From positions 372,001 through 436,000 of the forward strand of contig NZ_MLFK01000007.1 of NCBI RefSeq assembly GCF_001879205.1: a stretch of DNA of 64,000 nucleotides, read 5' to 3'. Position 1 is the first letter of the stretch. Each line of letters opens with the position of its first letter. Shown here in pieces: positions 52,792 through 61,831 of the stretch. The DNA is from Flavobacterium johnsoniae (lineage in GTDB: Bacteria; Bacteroidota; Bacteroidia; Flavobacteriales; Flavobacteriaceae). Below the pieces are notes generated by a model. It saw only the letters and a list, made by a program, of their open reading frames with translations, searched no databases and was not told the origin of the DNA. The position numbers and the translations under genes are program-made.

Positions 52792-54714
52792 CTATACGAG
52801 ATTTGAAATATTAAAACGCACCGAAATCAATTCCTGAAGTTCTTTAATTGTTTTAAAAGTACGTTTCAGCTTAATTTTTTCCATTTTTGATAAAGATTCC
52901 AAGGCAATAAACTGACCCGAATCGTGATGTAAAAGACCTTGTTTGGTTCTGAATTTCAGCAAAGCTTTAAACGAATACGAACAGGATAAATACAATTCTC
53001 TGTTGTTAGGCTCAAGCTCGGCCAGCTTTTCAAAACGCTCCGCCGTATTGCTTATTGATTTTACCGAATGGGATAAAATTAAAACACGGGCAGCATCTGT
53101 CAACGGCATTAAAGCTCTTCTTTTAATATCAAAATTATCTTTGTTGGCTCCGTCTTGCTCAACCAAAAATTGCCTAAAGAAACCAGTAGGGGATGGGCTT
53201 TGCAAAGCACCGCTAACCAAATGCATATAAAAAATAGGATTTGCTTTTATGGTTTCAAAAATATAATCTGATAACTGATTCACGGTTTCGGAATCGCCAT
53301 ACGTCGTGCTGTAGTCAAAGAAAATAAACGAAAGCAAGACTTCATTTTTCCCAGGATTTGTAATCCAGTGATGCACCTGACTTTTCCATTCGTCAAGGCT
53401 CATGCACCATTTTGGGTTCGAAGCCATCATTTCGGCCGGGCAGTATTCGTAACCAATATCAAAAAGGCCTTTATTGACCAGCGAAGCAAATTTCAGAAAG
53501 TACACTTTCGTTTCATCCCTAAATACTTCCGAGACATTTTCATAAACAATCGCATTATCCTGATCAGTATGCAGCATTTGTTCGCCTCTGCCTTGGCTTC
53601 CAAGCGCCAGCCAGGCAAATTTTACAGGAGGCGGACTGCTCATTTTTTCTAAACAAATCTCGATAACACGAGTGGTGCAGGCTTCGTTGAGTTCTGTTAT
53701 GATTTTAGAAATCAAAGTCATCGGGATGTTTTGATCTAAATATCCCTGAAGAAGCTGCATGATTCGGTTTCGGATTGGTTTTATTTCCTTTGTTTTTTTT
53801 GCTCTTTTTAAAGCTTTAATCAAAACGGCAGGATTGTTTCCTAAAGCTACCATGACGTCATGTTTCGATAAAATCCCAACAGCTTTGGTGTTAACAGTGC
53901 CGTCTTTGGTAAGACATAAATGACTGATATTGCTTTTCATCATTGCCATTTGAGCCTCGGTAACGGTCATCTTTTTAGGATAAGTTATAACAGGTTTGGT
54001 CATAATGGTTTCTGCCGTAGTCATGATCGAATAATCTCCCGTTACAATTTTATTGCGAAGATCTTTATCTGTTAAGATGCCAATTGGCAGCATTTCATCG
54101 ACAATTAAAATGGCACCCACTTTCTTTTTATTCATGATTTTGGCCACTTCCTTAACGGTTGTCGATGGACTGCAAGTGACTATTTTTTTGGAATATTTTA
54201 TTGGCGCTAAGTCAAATGAATCATTATTTGAATGGCGGTTTTCATTTAATAAATCATCATCACCATATAATTTGTCTTTATGGATATCTGAATACGGATT
54301 TCTAGTGTTCGAAGCGTAACTTTCGATCAGGAAATTACCCACATTTCTGTTTTCAAGTGCATAAGGTTTAAAAACCGCAATAGGAATTGCATAAAGAATA
54401 GTTTCTTCGTGCGCTATGGCTTCCATAATGTAGTTTTCTTGTGCCAAAAGCGGACGCAAGCCAAATATATCGCCTTCGTCGCACATGTCCAAAACTGTAT
54501 TTTTAGTGCTTTTTTTAAGGGCAACCGCACCTTTATGAACGACATAAAAAGAATCGTGTGTTTTATCATTTTCGGCAAAAATTACCGCATCTTTATCTTT
54601 ATAAACAATAGAAATTTGTTCCGAAAGCTTCTCCAGGTCTTTGGAATGCAGGAAATTAAATGGCGGATAATTCTTTAAAAAGTCGGCAACTCTTTGCGAA
54701 ATGGTGTTTTTCAT
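52792..54714 (-). CDS. Cyclic-nucleotide-binding, CBS and DUF294 nucleotidyltransferase-like signalling protein
   Basis: A 640-residue cytosolic protein. An N-terminal cNMP-binding domain (about 15-135, with SFYVVHKGAVALKK) is followed by a pair of CBS domains (about 170-290, with KVGAILIVDEMLPIGILTDK and ISHLCLTKDG). A DUF294 nucleotidyltransferase-like domain follows, with GSQGRGEQM (about 371) and DQDNAIVYENV. A C-terminal helical domain completes it. In other bacteria such proteins regulate acetate use or nucleotide pools through a linked exonuclease. The DnaQ-like gene follows two bases later. Confidence 0.9.
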   Translation of the reverse strand: MKNTISQRVADFLKNYPPFNFLHSKDLEKLSEQISIVYKDKDAVIFAENDKTHDSFYVVHKGAVALKKSTKNTVLDMCDEGDIFGLRPLLAQENYIMEAIAHEETILYAIPIAVFKPYALENRNVGNFLIESYASNTRNPYSDIHKDKLYGDDDLLNENRHSNNDSFDLAPIKYSKKIVTCSPSTTVKEVAKIMNKKKVGAILIVDEMLPIGILTDKDLRNKIVTGDYSIMTTAETIMTKPVITYPKKMTVTEAQMAMMKSNISHLCLTKDGTVNTKAVGILSKHDVMVALGNNPAVLIKALKRAKKTKEIKPIRNRIMQLLQGYLDQNIPMTLISKIITELNEACTTRVIEICLEKMSSPPPVKFAWLALGSQGRGEQMLHTDQDNAIVYENVSEVFRDETKVYFLKFASLVNKGLFDIGYEYCPAEMMASNPKWCMSLDEWKSQVHHWITNPGKNEVLLSFIFFDYSTTYGDSETVNQLSDYIFETIKANPIFYMHLVSGALQSPSPTGFFRQFLVEQDGANKDNFDIKRRALMPLTDAARVLILSHSVKSISNTAERFEKLAELEPNNRELYLSCSYSFKALLKFRTKQGLLHHDSGQFIALESLSKMEKIKLKRTFKTIKELQELISVRFNISNLV

Positions 54715-54858
54715 TGGGTTAGATTAGAGTTCTAAAATACTATTTAAAATAGAAATGTAAAAGAAACATTTTTTATTTTTGTATATAAGTTACAAGATGC
54801 AAAGTGACAAAGGGGCAAAGGTTTTTTTAATCTAAACTATGTATAAGAGAATTCAGTG

Positions 54859-54887
54859 ATATAAAAAAAGCCCCTAATAGGGACTTT
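54859..54887 (-). terminator. Terminator of the small lipoprotein gene
   Basis: AAAGCCCCT pairs with AGGGACTTT, with one mismatch, around AAT; a run of Ts follows on the minus strand. Confidence 0.75.
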
Positions 54888-54892
54888 AACTT

Positions 54893-55264
54893 TTATTCAA
54901 CCTTAAAAACTTTACCGCGTTGTTTTTCTTCAGAACCTACCATTCCAAATTCAAATGTATAAGAATCTTTTGATGTCGTTAAAATTTTCATGCTGATCGC
55001 TTTTTCCTCAGCCATGTTTTTCGGGTGTTTCTTTTGCAGGACGTACTCGCAGTCGCTAACCCAGCGTATGGTAGCTGTGTCTGTTTTTCCTTCAAAAGTT
55101 TCGATTTCAATACTGTCTTTACGCTCGAAAAAAGTCGTTTTTTTAACGCCGTTTACTTCAAACTCAAATTTGAATTTTCCGTTTTTAAAATCTTTACAAT
55201 TATGCTCTGCGTTATAACATGATACCAAAGCCAGTATTGGAAATAAGAATAGTATTTTTTTCAT
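54893..55264 (-). CDS. Small lipoprotein of unknown function
   Basis: A 123-residue lipoprotein with signal peptidase II site at Cys16 (LALVSC). The mature part has two further cysteines (NCKDF and DCEYVL, a likely disulfide) and a strand-rich body (KFKFEFEVNGVKKTTFFER, DSYTFEFGMVGSEEK). I recall similar Flavobacteriia proteins carrying a mistaken topoisomerase name in databases; nothing here supports that. Function is unknown. Confidence 0.8.
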   Translation of the reverse strand: MKKILFLFPILALVSCYNAEHNCKDFKNGKFKFEFEVNGVKKTTFFERKDSIEIETFEGKTDTATIRWVSDCEYVLQKKHPKNMAEEKAISMKILTTSKDSYTFEFGMVGSEEKQRGKVFKVE

Positions 55265-55284
55265 TTTAAATAAGTTGTTTTTTT

Positions 55285-55374
55285 AGGAGCTTAATGCTGC
55301 TGTCCGCTATATCTTTTGTGGTTTCCGAAGCCTCGGGATCCCCACAAGAGGATGCCGCTTCCATCAGGGCTAGG
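55285..55374 (-). repeat. Palindromic structured element, copy 3
   Basis: On the minus strand, entry box CTGATGGAAGCGGCATCC leads to a CTCTTGTGG/CCACAAAAG stem with GGATCCCGAGGC in the loop. Exit box GATATAGCGGACAGCAG and TTAAGCTCC follow. It matches copy 2 at 27742 box by box but differs in the stem sequence. Confidence 0.75.
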
Positions 55375-55387
55375 CTTGTCGTTTTTA

Positions 55388-55453
55388 TGTCACCCTGAGC
55401 GGAGTCGAAGGGATTCTTGTTTCATTAAGTCTTCGACTTCGCTCAGACTGACA
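55388..55453. repeat. GTCGAAG-type palindrome, third copy
   Basis: TGTCACCCTGAGCGGAGTCGAAGG at the left is roughly inverted at the right (CTTCGACTTCGCTCAG-CTGACA). It is a shorter relative of the tandem pair at 37697-37920 and abuts the structured element at 55285. Confidence 0.8.
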
Positions 55454-55491
55454 AAAAAGACATGAAATTTCGATTTTAAAATCTAAAATCT

Positions 55492-56067
55492 CTACGTTAA
55501 TCTCTTTAATTCGTCATCGGTAAAGTTCTTGATTTCTTTTTCTTTGGCAAACTTTTCGGCGTTATAATTTCCTGATTTATTCTTCGGAATTGATAAACTG
55601 TCCCAAGAACTCTTTTTCAGTTGTTTGGCATAAAAAACAATCTGTCCGATATGATACGGATAATGAGCCAATTGACGATTTATGGCTTCAATTACTGTAT
55701 GGCCTTCATTTCGAATGTAAATAATATCCGAAAGCTGTTCAGGTTTTAAATTATTTAATGCATCCAGAAAACAATCCCAGCCTTTGTTCCAAACTTCAAA
55801 AACTTCTTCCTTTGATTGTAAGTCATTTTCGAATTCAGAATCGCGGTTTCGCCATTCCTTTTCACCATCAGAAGTCAGAAAATCGGTCCAGCGCGAAAGC
55901 ATATTGCCTGAAACGTGCTTTACAATTGTGGCAATGCTGTTGGTATCTTCGTTTATTTCGGTAAAAAGCTGCTCCGCGTCTAATTGATTCATTGCTTTTT
56001 CACCCAGTGTTTTATAATATAAAAACTGCTTTTTAACGCTTTCTAAATAAGATTCATTTGTCTCCAT
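55492..56067 (-). CDS. DinB-superfamily protein (DUF1572-like)
   Basis: A 191-residue cytosolic four-helix-bundle protein of the DinB fold. The metal-binding histidines appear in TIVKHVSGNMLSRWTDF and in LAHYPYHIGQIVFYA, the usual H-x3-H pattern. DUF1572 members are of uncertain role; some DinB proteins are thiol transferases. The start is ATG at 56067 (METNESYLESV); a longer in-frame extension to 56103 is less likely. It is in a same-strand run with a pentapeptide gene. Confidence 0.88.
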   Translation of the reverse strand: METNESYLESVKKQFLYYKTLGEKAMNQLDAEQLFTEINEDTNSIATIVKHVSGNMLSRWTDFLTSDGEKEWRNRDSEFENDLQSKEEVFEVWNKGWDCFLDALNNLKPEQLSDIIYIRNEGHTVIEAINRQLAHYPYHIGQIVFYAKQLKKSSWDSLSIPKNKSGNYNAEKFAKEKEIKNFTDDELKRLT

Positions 56068-56124
56068 GATTATAGTTTTATAAACGGAATTGTTGTTTCG
56101 CAACGGTTTTTTCAGAAAAATTAT

Positions 56125-56697
56125 TTACACAATTTTAATATCGTATTTATCTAAAAGCCCCACAATTCCCTGAGTTGAGAATTGAGCTTTTCGCATGGCA
56201 TTAAATTCGGGATCAATTTTATAATTGTAAGCCGTTCTAAAATCGACTGCGGCTAATTGTGTTTCGTTGAAAATAGCGCCATCTAAATTGCAATTGTCAA
56301 ATACAGAACTGGTTAAATTAGTGCCAACAAAAGTTACTTCTCTAATAGAGGAATTAATAAACTTCGTTTTGGGCATTTTTTTATTAGAAAAAGAAGCATA
56401 ATCTAAAACTGATTCTTCAAAATAGACCTGAAACAAAAAGTCGTCACATTCGTGAAAAGCGATTCCAAGAAGTTTACAGTTTTTAAAAGTTACGTTTTTT
56501 AAACTCGTTCCGGCCAGACTGGTCATAGAAAGATTACAATCAATAAATTCGCAGTCTAAAAAAGTATTGGAATTAAAATTACTGTTTGAAAAATCACAGT
56601 TTTTAAAAACACAATCCTCAAACTCCCGATTGTTTATTTTTTTATCAATATAAATAACTTTTTCGAACGTTTTTTGAATGTGAATTATACCTTCCAT
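56125..56697 (-). CDS. Pentapeptide-repeat protein
   Basis: A 190-residue protein made mostly of pentapeptide repeats (A/C/S/T/V-D/N-L/F-x-x), for example CVFKNCDFSNSNFNSNTF, CEFIDCNLSMTSLAG and CNLDGAIFNETQLAAVDF. These form a right-handed quadrilateral beta-helix. There is a C-terminal non-repeat tail (YKIDPEFNAMRKAQFS). Some members resemble DNA and protect gyrase or topoisomerase, and fluoroquinolone resistance is possible. That is only a family analogy; no such activity can be read here. Confidence 0.9.
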   Translation of the reverse strand: MEGIIHIQKTFEKVIYIDKKINNREFEDCVFKNCDFSNSNFNSNTFLDCEFIDCNLSMTSLAGTSLKNVTFKNCKLLGIAFHECDDFLFQVYFEESVLDYASFSNKKMPKTKFINSSIREVTFVGTNLTSSVFDNCNLDGAIFNETQLAAVDFRTAYNYKIDPEFNAMRKAQFSTQGIVGLLDKYDIKIV

Positions 56698-56757
56698 GAG
56701 TGTGTTTGGATATTAAATTGTAGAGATTAAAGTGGTCAGGCCGTTATATAGATTAAT

Positions 56758-56979
56758 TTAGTCATTAAACAAACCTTTCATTATAATTTTCAAACCTAAA
56801 AAAATCAAAACCATAGAACCCAAACAAGCTGCAATTCCAATTCCTAAAACTAAATAATGCCAATTAGTATGCTGATTCATAAAAGCATTATAAATCAACG
56901 ATGGCCCAAGAAACATCAAAGGCAGAGCGCCTGTTAAATATTTAATTCCTTTTCCTAATAATTGTTTGTTTGTTGCCAT
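56758..56979 (-). CDS. Small membrane protein (DUF6095-like)
   Basis: A 73-residue protein with two membrane helices (about 14-30 and 45-68) joined by a short polar loop (YNAFMNQHTNWH). It ends in a basic, acidic mix (MKGLFND). It matches the size and layout of a Flavobacteriia family as I recall it. Function is unknown. It lies between the pentapeptide gene and murQ on the same strand. Confidence 0.78.
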   Translation of the reverse strand: MATNKQLLGKGIKYLTGALPLMFLGPSLIYNAFMNQHTNWHYLVLGIGIAACLGSMVLIFLGLKIIMKGLFND

Positions 56980-57014
56980 TTTGTTTTTTTGTTTCAGGTT
57001 TAAAACTTAGATAA

Positions 57015-57047
57015 ATCTTTATCAAAGTTTTAAACTTTGACAAAGAT
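57015..57047. repeat. AACTTTGTCAAAG-type palindrome, copy 3
   Basis: ATCTTTATCAAAGTTT and AAACTTTGACAAAGAT are near-perfect inverted arms with one base between, closely related to copies at 16076 and 19592. It lies between murQ and the small membrane protein gene. Confidence 0.8.
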
Positions 57048-57113
57048 TGATCGAGAAGCTTTTTGAACTTTGCGTAAAATTCTTTGCAGACTTTGCGTTT
57101 AAAATAAAACCTC

Positions 57114-57926
57114 TTACTTATTATAATTGTCAACAGCATTTCTTACGCTGCCATATTTTTTTAATAATACTGAGGCTTCCTCATACGAAACAGGGATTTC
57201 TCCCATAATCATTTTAACGCCTCGATCAACCAGTTTAATATTACTTAACTGCATATCGACCATTTTGTTGCCTTTTACTTTTCCTAGCTGAATCATGGCT
57301 GCAGTCGAAATCATATTTAAAACCAATTTCTGAGCTGTTCCGGCTTTCATTCTCGAACTCCCGGTTACAAATTCAGGACCAACTACAACTTCTATAGGGA
57401 ATTTTGCAGTCAATGCAAGCGGACTTCCCTCATTGTTGGTAATACAGCCTGTAACAATATTATTTTCATTACAGGTTTGCAAACCGCCAATAACATAAGG
57501 AGTTGTTCCGGAAGCTGCAATTCCTATAACCACATCATTTTGATCGATATTATGTGATTTTAGGTCAAGCCAAGCCTGAGTTGGATTGTCTTCGGCATTT
57601 TCTACCGCACGACGAATTGCGGTATCACCACCTGCAATAATGCCGTTTACTAAATCAAATGGAACTCCAAATGTAGGAGGACATTCTGATGCGTCAACAA
57701 CACCCAGGCGTCCTGATGTTCCTGCTCCTATATAAAATAATCGGCCTCCTAATTTTAGTTTGGTAACTATTTCGGGAATTAAAGCTTCTATTTGAGGTAA
57801 AGCTTTCTCGACTGCATAGGGAACAGTTTTGTCTTCCTCATTAATATTTAGTAACAATTCATGAACTGACATTTTTTCTAAATGTTCGTACTTTGATGCT
57901 TGTTCAGTTGTTTTTGTAAACGTCAT
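57114..57926 (-). CDS. murQ: N-acetylmuramic acid 6-phosphate etherase
   Basis: A 270-residue cytosolic SIS-domain enzyme that cleaves MurNAc-6-phosphate to GlcNAc-6-phosphate and lactate in cell-wall recycling. Hallmarks are GRLFYIGAGTSGRLGVVDASE, the second box GIAASGTTPYVIGGL and FVTGSSRMKAGTAQKLVLNM. The start is ATG 57926 (MTFTKTTEQ). TAATTTTG on this strand (57955-57948) may be its -7 box. No phosphotransferase or other mur recycling gene is adjacent. Confidence 0.95.
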   Translation of the reverse strand: MTFTKTTEQASKYEHLEKMSVHELLLNINEEDKTVPYAVEKALPQIEALIPEIVTKLKLGGRLFYIGAGTSGRLGVVDASECPPTFGVPFDLVNGIIAGGDTAIRRAVENAEDNPTQAWLDLKSHNIDQNDVVIGIAASGTTPYVIGGLQTCNENNIVTGCITNNEGSPLALTAKFPIEVVVGPEFVTGSSRMKAGTAQKLVLNMISTAAMIQLGKVKGNKMVDMQLSNIKLVDRGVKMIMGEIPVSYEEASVLLKKYGSVRNAVDNYNK

Positions 57927-58055
57927 TTTTAGTGTAATTGGTCGGGTCAAAATTAATCTTTTTTATTTCAATCTCGAAATTTAGTATATAAAGTCACAGT
58001 GATTTATGATCTTTTTTTGTCGATTTTTTATCTATAAAGACGGCTTTGCCAAAAC

Positions 58056-58085
58056 TTTGTTACAACAACTAAAATATTATATTTG
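58056..58085 (+). promoter_or_regulatory. Consensus promoter of the AraC-type regulator
   Basis: TTTG at 58056-58059, an 18-base spacer and TATATTTG at 58078-58085. Transcription would start near 58092, giving a leader of about 12 bases. It is one of the clearest promoter matches in the window. Confidence 0.65.
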
Positions 58086-58103
58086 TTACCTATTAAAAGA
58101 TGA

Positions 58104-59246
58104 ATGGATAAATTAAGCTTTTTGAATGGTGTAGCCTGGATTGCGGTTTTTGTTTCTTTGCTGCTTGCCTTTTTTTTATTAACGGTAAAAACAGAAAATA
58201 AACTAGCAAACCGTTTATTTGCTATCTTTTTTATTTTAACCGCGGTTGATCTCAGCGGTTTTTTTGTCTACGATTTTATTTATGGAAAGGTCAATCTGGA
58301 GGTTTTTAGATGGACAACCTGTTTAATCGAAATGCCTTTATTTTACCTCTATGTGCTTTCGGTTTGTTATTCTGATTTTCGGTTAAAATGGAAGCACTTA
58401 TTGCACGCAATTCCTTTTATAATGGTGAATTTGGTTTTTGTGCCAAGATTTTATTTTGCTTCGGATATTGAAAAAATGCACTTTTTTGAGTTTCATAATC
58501 AAATGCCCGAAATGCACTTTTTTCTTTTTTTGGTAGAAGTTCAATATTTCTTTTACATTATTAGTGTCTTTTTAATTTTAAAAAAGTACCGGGAAATTTA
58601 TCTCGAAAATTACACCAATCCAAGTACATCGACCTATCAATGGCTTTTTCAAATTACGGCCGTTTTTCTTGGTTCGCATACACTGGTTCTTTTAAAAGGC
58701 TTATTACGATACACGGATTTTAATGAAACTTTTATTTGGGCCAATATATTGGTAGGAAGCGTGGCTTTGCTTGTAACCTGCTGGTTTGTACTAAAAGCAA
58801 TGAACCATCCGGAACTTTTTAGGGGAATTAATTCTAAATTGAAGCTGGCAAAAGATATTCTTCCTAAAGAGAATCAGGCTGTCGCCGAAATAGAAAACAA
58901 TCAAAATGATGTTATCAAAAGTCAAATTAAAGAATTAAAACAATACATGACCCACAAAGAACCGTATCTCGATCCGTCGCTTACGATACAGGAACTGGCC
59001 AATCAAATAAATATTCCGGTTCGGGATTTATCGGTTTTGATTAATCATTACATGGATCAGCATTTTTTTGATTTTGTAAACGAATACCGTATTCAAAAAG
59101 CAATGCATATTTTAAAAGATACCTCAAAAAAGGACCTTACTATTTTAGAAATCCTTTATGAAGTAGGTTTTAACTCCAAATCGTCGTTTAATACTTCGTT
59201 TAAAAAATATACCAATTTAACACCTACAGCTTATAGAAATACTTGA
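58104..59246 (+). CDS. Membrane-bound AraC-family transcriptional regulator
   Basis: A 380-residue protein. Residues about 1-250 carry about seven hydrophobic helices (for example GVAWIAVFVSLLLAFFLL near the start). A cytoplasmic linker (about 255-285) leads to a C-terminal AraC DNA-binding domain (about 285-378) with LTIQELANQINIPVRDLSVL and LTILEILYEVGFNSKSSFNT, the two helix-turn-helix units. It probably senses a membrane or periplasmic signal and controls the following outer-membrane receptor gene. Signal and target are inferred. Confidence 0.9.
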   Translation: MDKLSFLNGVAWIAVFVSLLLAFFLLTVKTENKLANRLFAIFFILTAVDLSGFFVYDFIYGKVNLEVFRWTTCLIEMPLFYLYVLSVCYSDFRLKWKHLLHAIPFIMVNLVFVPRFYFASDIEKMHFFEFHNQMPEMHFFLFLVEVQYFFYIISVFLILKKYREIYLENYTNPSTSTYQWLFQITAVFLGSHTLVLLKGLLRYTDFNETFIWANILVGSVALLVTCWFVLKAMNHPELFRGINSKLKLAKDILPKENQAVAEIENNQNDVIKSQIKELKQYMTHKEPYLDPSLTIQELANQINIPVRDLSVLINHYMDQHFFDFVNEYRIQKAMHILKDTSKKDLTILEILYEVGFNSKSSFNTSFKKYTNLTPTAYRNT

Positions 59247-59285
59247 AAATAAGTAGTTTGTAAAAAGTCGTACTTCATAGCAAAT

Positions 59286-59331
59286 AAAGTCGAACTAATT
59301 TCCTGATGAGAAAATGGTTCGACTTTTTTTT
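59286..59331 (+). terminator. Terminator of the AraC-type regulator
   Basis: AAAGTCGAAC pairs with GTTCGACTTT; the loop is about 21 bases and a T-run follows. Confidence 0.75.
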
Positions 59332-59402
59332 GTCGGTCGAATCTGGAAAATTTCTAAGGCAACTTTGCTTCAAATTAATCGAACAAGTTAAAATTAGAAA
59401 TT

Positions 59403-61790
59403 ATGAAAAAGTCAAATCTCCTTATCTTTTTATTATTGCCTTTATTTTGTTTAGCGCAGTCCAATTTAAAATTAAAAGGAAAAGTATCAAATGAAACTAC
59501 ACCATTAGAATGGGCAGATGTTTCTATACTTAATTCAGAAGGAAAAATTATTGATGGATATACAACGAAGCAAGACGGAACTTTTGAAATCAATCTTAAA
59601 AAAGGAAATTATAAAATAGGAATCAGTCTTTTGGGATATGCAGAATATGAAAAGGAAATTTCGATAGAAAAAGATACTGATTTGGGAATAATTATTCTGA
59701 AAGAAACAGCTGAAAATTTAGGCGAAGTTGTTATTAAAACGAAAAAGAATACGGTAGAACAAAAAATCGACCGTGTTGTATATAATTTAGAAAACAATAT
59801 TTCGGTTTCGTGCGGAGACGCGCTTGCTGCAATTAATAAAGCTCCTGGTGTTGTGGTGCAGGGAAGTAGAATTACTATTTTAGGAAAAGGAGCTTCGAGA
59901 GTAATGGTCGATGGCAGAATGATCGAATTATCTGGTGAAGAATTGGATAGTTTCCTGAAATCAATTTCGGCAAATGATATTAAAAGTATCGAAGTTATTG
60001 CAAATCCGCCGGCAAAATATGAAGCAAACGGAACTGGCGGTATTATTAATATTATTTTGAAAAAAGGAATGCGCGATTCCTGGAAAAATGCAACTACAAT
60101 GTCATACGATCAAAATAAATATGGGATCTATACTTTAAGAAACAGCTTTTTCTATAACAAAAATAAGTTCCGATTTGCTTTCAGCGGCAACGGACGCGTA
60201 GGAAACACGAATAATACTGAGGATTTAGATATTTATTATCCAACAGGACTTTGGCAATTGAGAGATGTTTCTAAGCAGAAAGAAAACAGTCTTTCGGGCC
60301 GTTTTTCGTTAGATTATGATGTTTCAGACAAAACCACAATTGGTTTTCAATATTTAAACGAAAGTTATAATCCTGATATGAATTCGAATACGGTTATCAA
60401 AATATTTAATAATTCAGATTCAGTCGATTCACTTTTGATTAATAAAGGTTTTAATAATAAATATTCCGGAAGTAAGACTTATAATGCGCATTTAATTTCG
60501 AAATTAGATTCGATCGGGAGAAAAGTAAGTGTTGATTTAGATTATTTCAGCTACGATTCCAGATTCGATAAAAACTTTGTGGCAAAAACATATCTGCCAG
60601 ACGGAACGTATCAAAATACCAATCAGGCGGCACGAAATAACTCCAGTCAGGGAATTGATAATTTTAGCTTAAAAGCAGATATGGAACATCCAATGAAAGC
60701 TTTTGATTTGTCTTACGGAGGAAAAATAAGTTTTATAAAAAGCAATAGTGATGTGTTTTATTACAATACCATTTCTGGAAACGAAATTCTAGATCCAAAT
60801 CAATCGAATGTTTTTGAGTACAAAGAAAACAATCAGGCAGTGTATTTTAACGGAAACAAGAAATTCAACGATAAATTTTCGATTCAGCTTGGCCTGAGAT
60901 TAGAAAGTACGCAAACGAATGGTTATTCGGAAACTTTAAACCAAGAGATAAAAAACGATTATTTAAAGCTGTTTCCGAGTTTGTATCTGGATTATCAATT
61001 AAATGATATTCATGGTTTTAATTTTACTTACGGAAAACGTATCAATCGTCCGGGATTTGGATTATTAAATCCGTTTCGTTCTTATATTAATAGTAATAGT
61101 TATTCAGAGGGAAATCCGTTTTTAAGACCTTCTTTCAGTGATAATTTTGATTTTACGTATTCGTTTAAAAAGAATTTAAGAACCAATATTTTCTTTAACC
61201 AAACCACGAATGGTTACGGTGTTGTTTTTACTTCAAATCCTGAAATTAATACGCAGATTGTAACGAGAGAAAATTATTTTAACGAAAGTTCATTCGGGAT
61301 TGGGGAAAGTTATGCGGCAGAGGTAACAAACTGGTTTGAAACACAGACTTCGGTTTATCTTTTAGGATCAAAAACTTCATTTACCTCAAACATAAATGCG
61401 GTTCCATCCAACAGCGAACAGCTTTATTTTACAACCGAAAATACTTTTTCGTTAAGCGAAACTACAAAATTGCAATTGGAATATTTTTACAGTTCGCCTT
61501 TCAGAAAAGGGTTGTATGAAATAGGATATATGTCGGGATTGAATCTTTCGGTGAGACAGAGTTTTCTTAAAAATAACCTGCAGTTGAATTTATTGCTGAA
61601 TGATATTTTTAATACTTCATATTTAAAAGGTTATAAATCGATTGTAAATGGTGTAACTCAGGTTTACAGTCAAAATGAAAGCAGCAGATTTGCGAGATTA
61701 TCTGTGACTTATAATTTTGGGAATAAGAAAATTAAAGTTCAGGAACGTGATTTTGGAAATAAGGAAGAGAAAAAACGAACTGGCAAATAA
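59403..61790 (+). CDS. Outer membrane beta-barrel receptor with carboxypeptidase-like domain
   Basis: A 795-residue outer membrane protein with a signal peptide (about 1-19, ending LAQ). A carboxypeptidase-D-like domain (about 24-105), a plug-like region (about 120-225, with DALAAINKAPGVVVQGSRI and ANPPAKYEANGTGGIINII) and a large barrel follow. It belongs to the outer-membrane beta-barrel group related to TonB receptors but lacks a SusC-type linker and SusD partner. The C-terminus ends in a basic, non-aromatic tail (KEEKKRTGK), unusual for a barrel. It is transcribed after the AraC-type gene and a terminator. Confidence 0.88.
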   Translation: MKKSNLLIFLLLPLFCLAQSNLKLKGKVSNETTPLEWADVSILNSEGKIIDGYTTKQDGTFEINLKKGNYKIGISLLGYAEYEKEISIEKDTDLGIIILKETAENLGEVVIKTKKNTVEQKIDRVVYNLENNISVSCGDALAAINKAPGVVVQGSRITILGKGASRVMVDGRMIELSGEELDSFLKSISANDIKSIEVIANPPAKYEANGTGGIINIILKKGMRDSWKNATTMSYDQNKYGIYTLRNSFFYNKNKFRFAFSGNGRVGNTNNTEDLDIYYPTGLWQLRDVSKQKENSLSGRFSLDYDVSDKTTIGFQYLNESYNPDMNSNTVIKIFNNSDSVDSLLINKGFNNKYSGSKTYNAHLISKLDSIGRKVSVDLDYFSYDSRFDKNFVAKTYLPDGTYQNTNQAARNNSSQGIDNFSLKADMEHPMKAFDLSYGGKISFIKSNSDVFYYNTISGNEILDPNQSNVFEYKENNQAVYFNGNKKFNDKFSIQLGLRLESTQTNGYSETLNQEIKNDYLKLFPSLYLDYQLNDIHGFNFTYGKRINRPGFGLLNPFRSYINSNSYSEGNPFLRPSFSDNFDFTYSFKKNLRTNIFFNQTTNGYGVVFTSNPEINTQIVTRENYFNESSFGIGESYAAEVTNWFETQTSVYLLGSKTSFTSNINAVPSNSEQLYFTTENTFSLSETTKLQLEYFYSSPFRKGLYEIGYMSGLNLSVRQSFLKNNLQLNLLLNDIFNTSYLKGYKSIVNGVTQVYSQNESSRFARLSVTYNFGNKKIKVQERDFGNKEEKKRTGK

Positions 61791-61831
61791 TTGTGAATTG
61801 TTAATTATGAAACTTGAAACCTGAAACTTTT

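Noticed and set aside
54893..55264. Topoisomerase annotation for a small lipoprotein
   Set aside because: The protein is 123 residues with a lipobox and no topoisomerase motif; the real topoisomerase IV genes are at 43453-48094.
59306..59494. A 62-residue frame before the barrel protein
   Set aside because: It begins in the AraC terminator and overlaps the signal peptide of the next gene in another frame.
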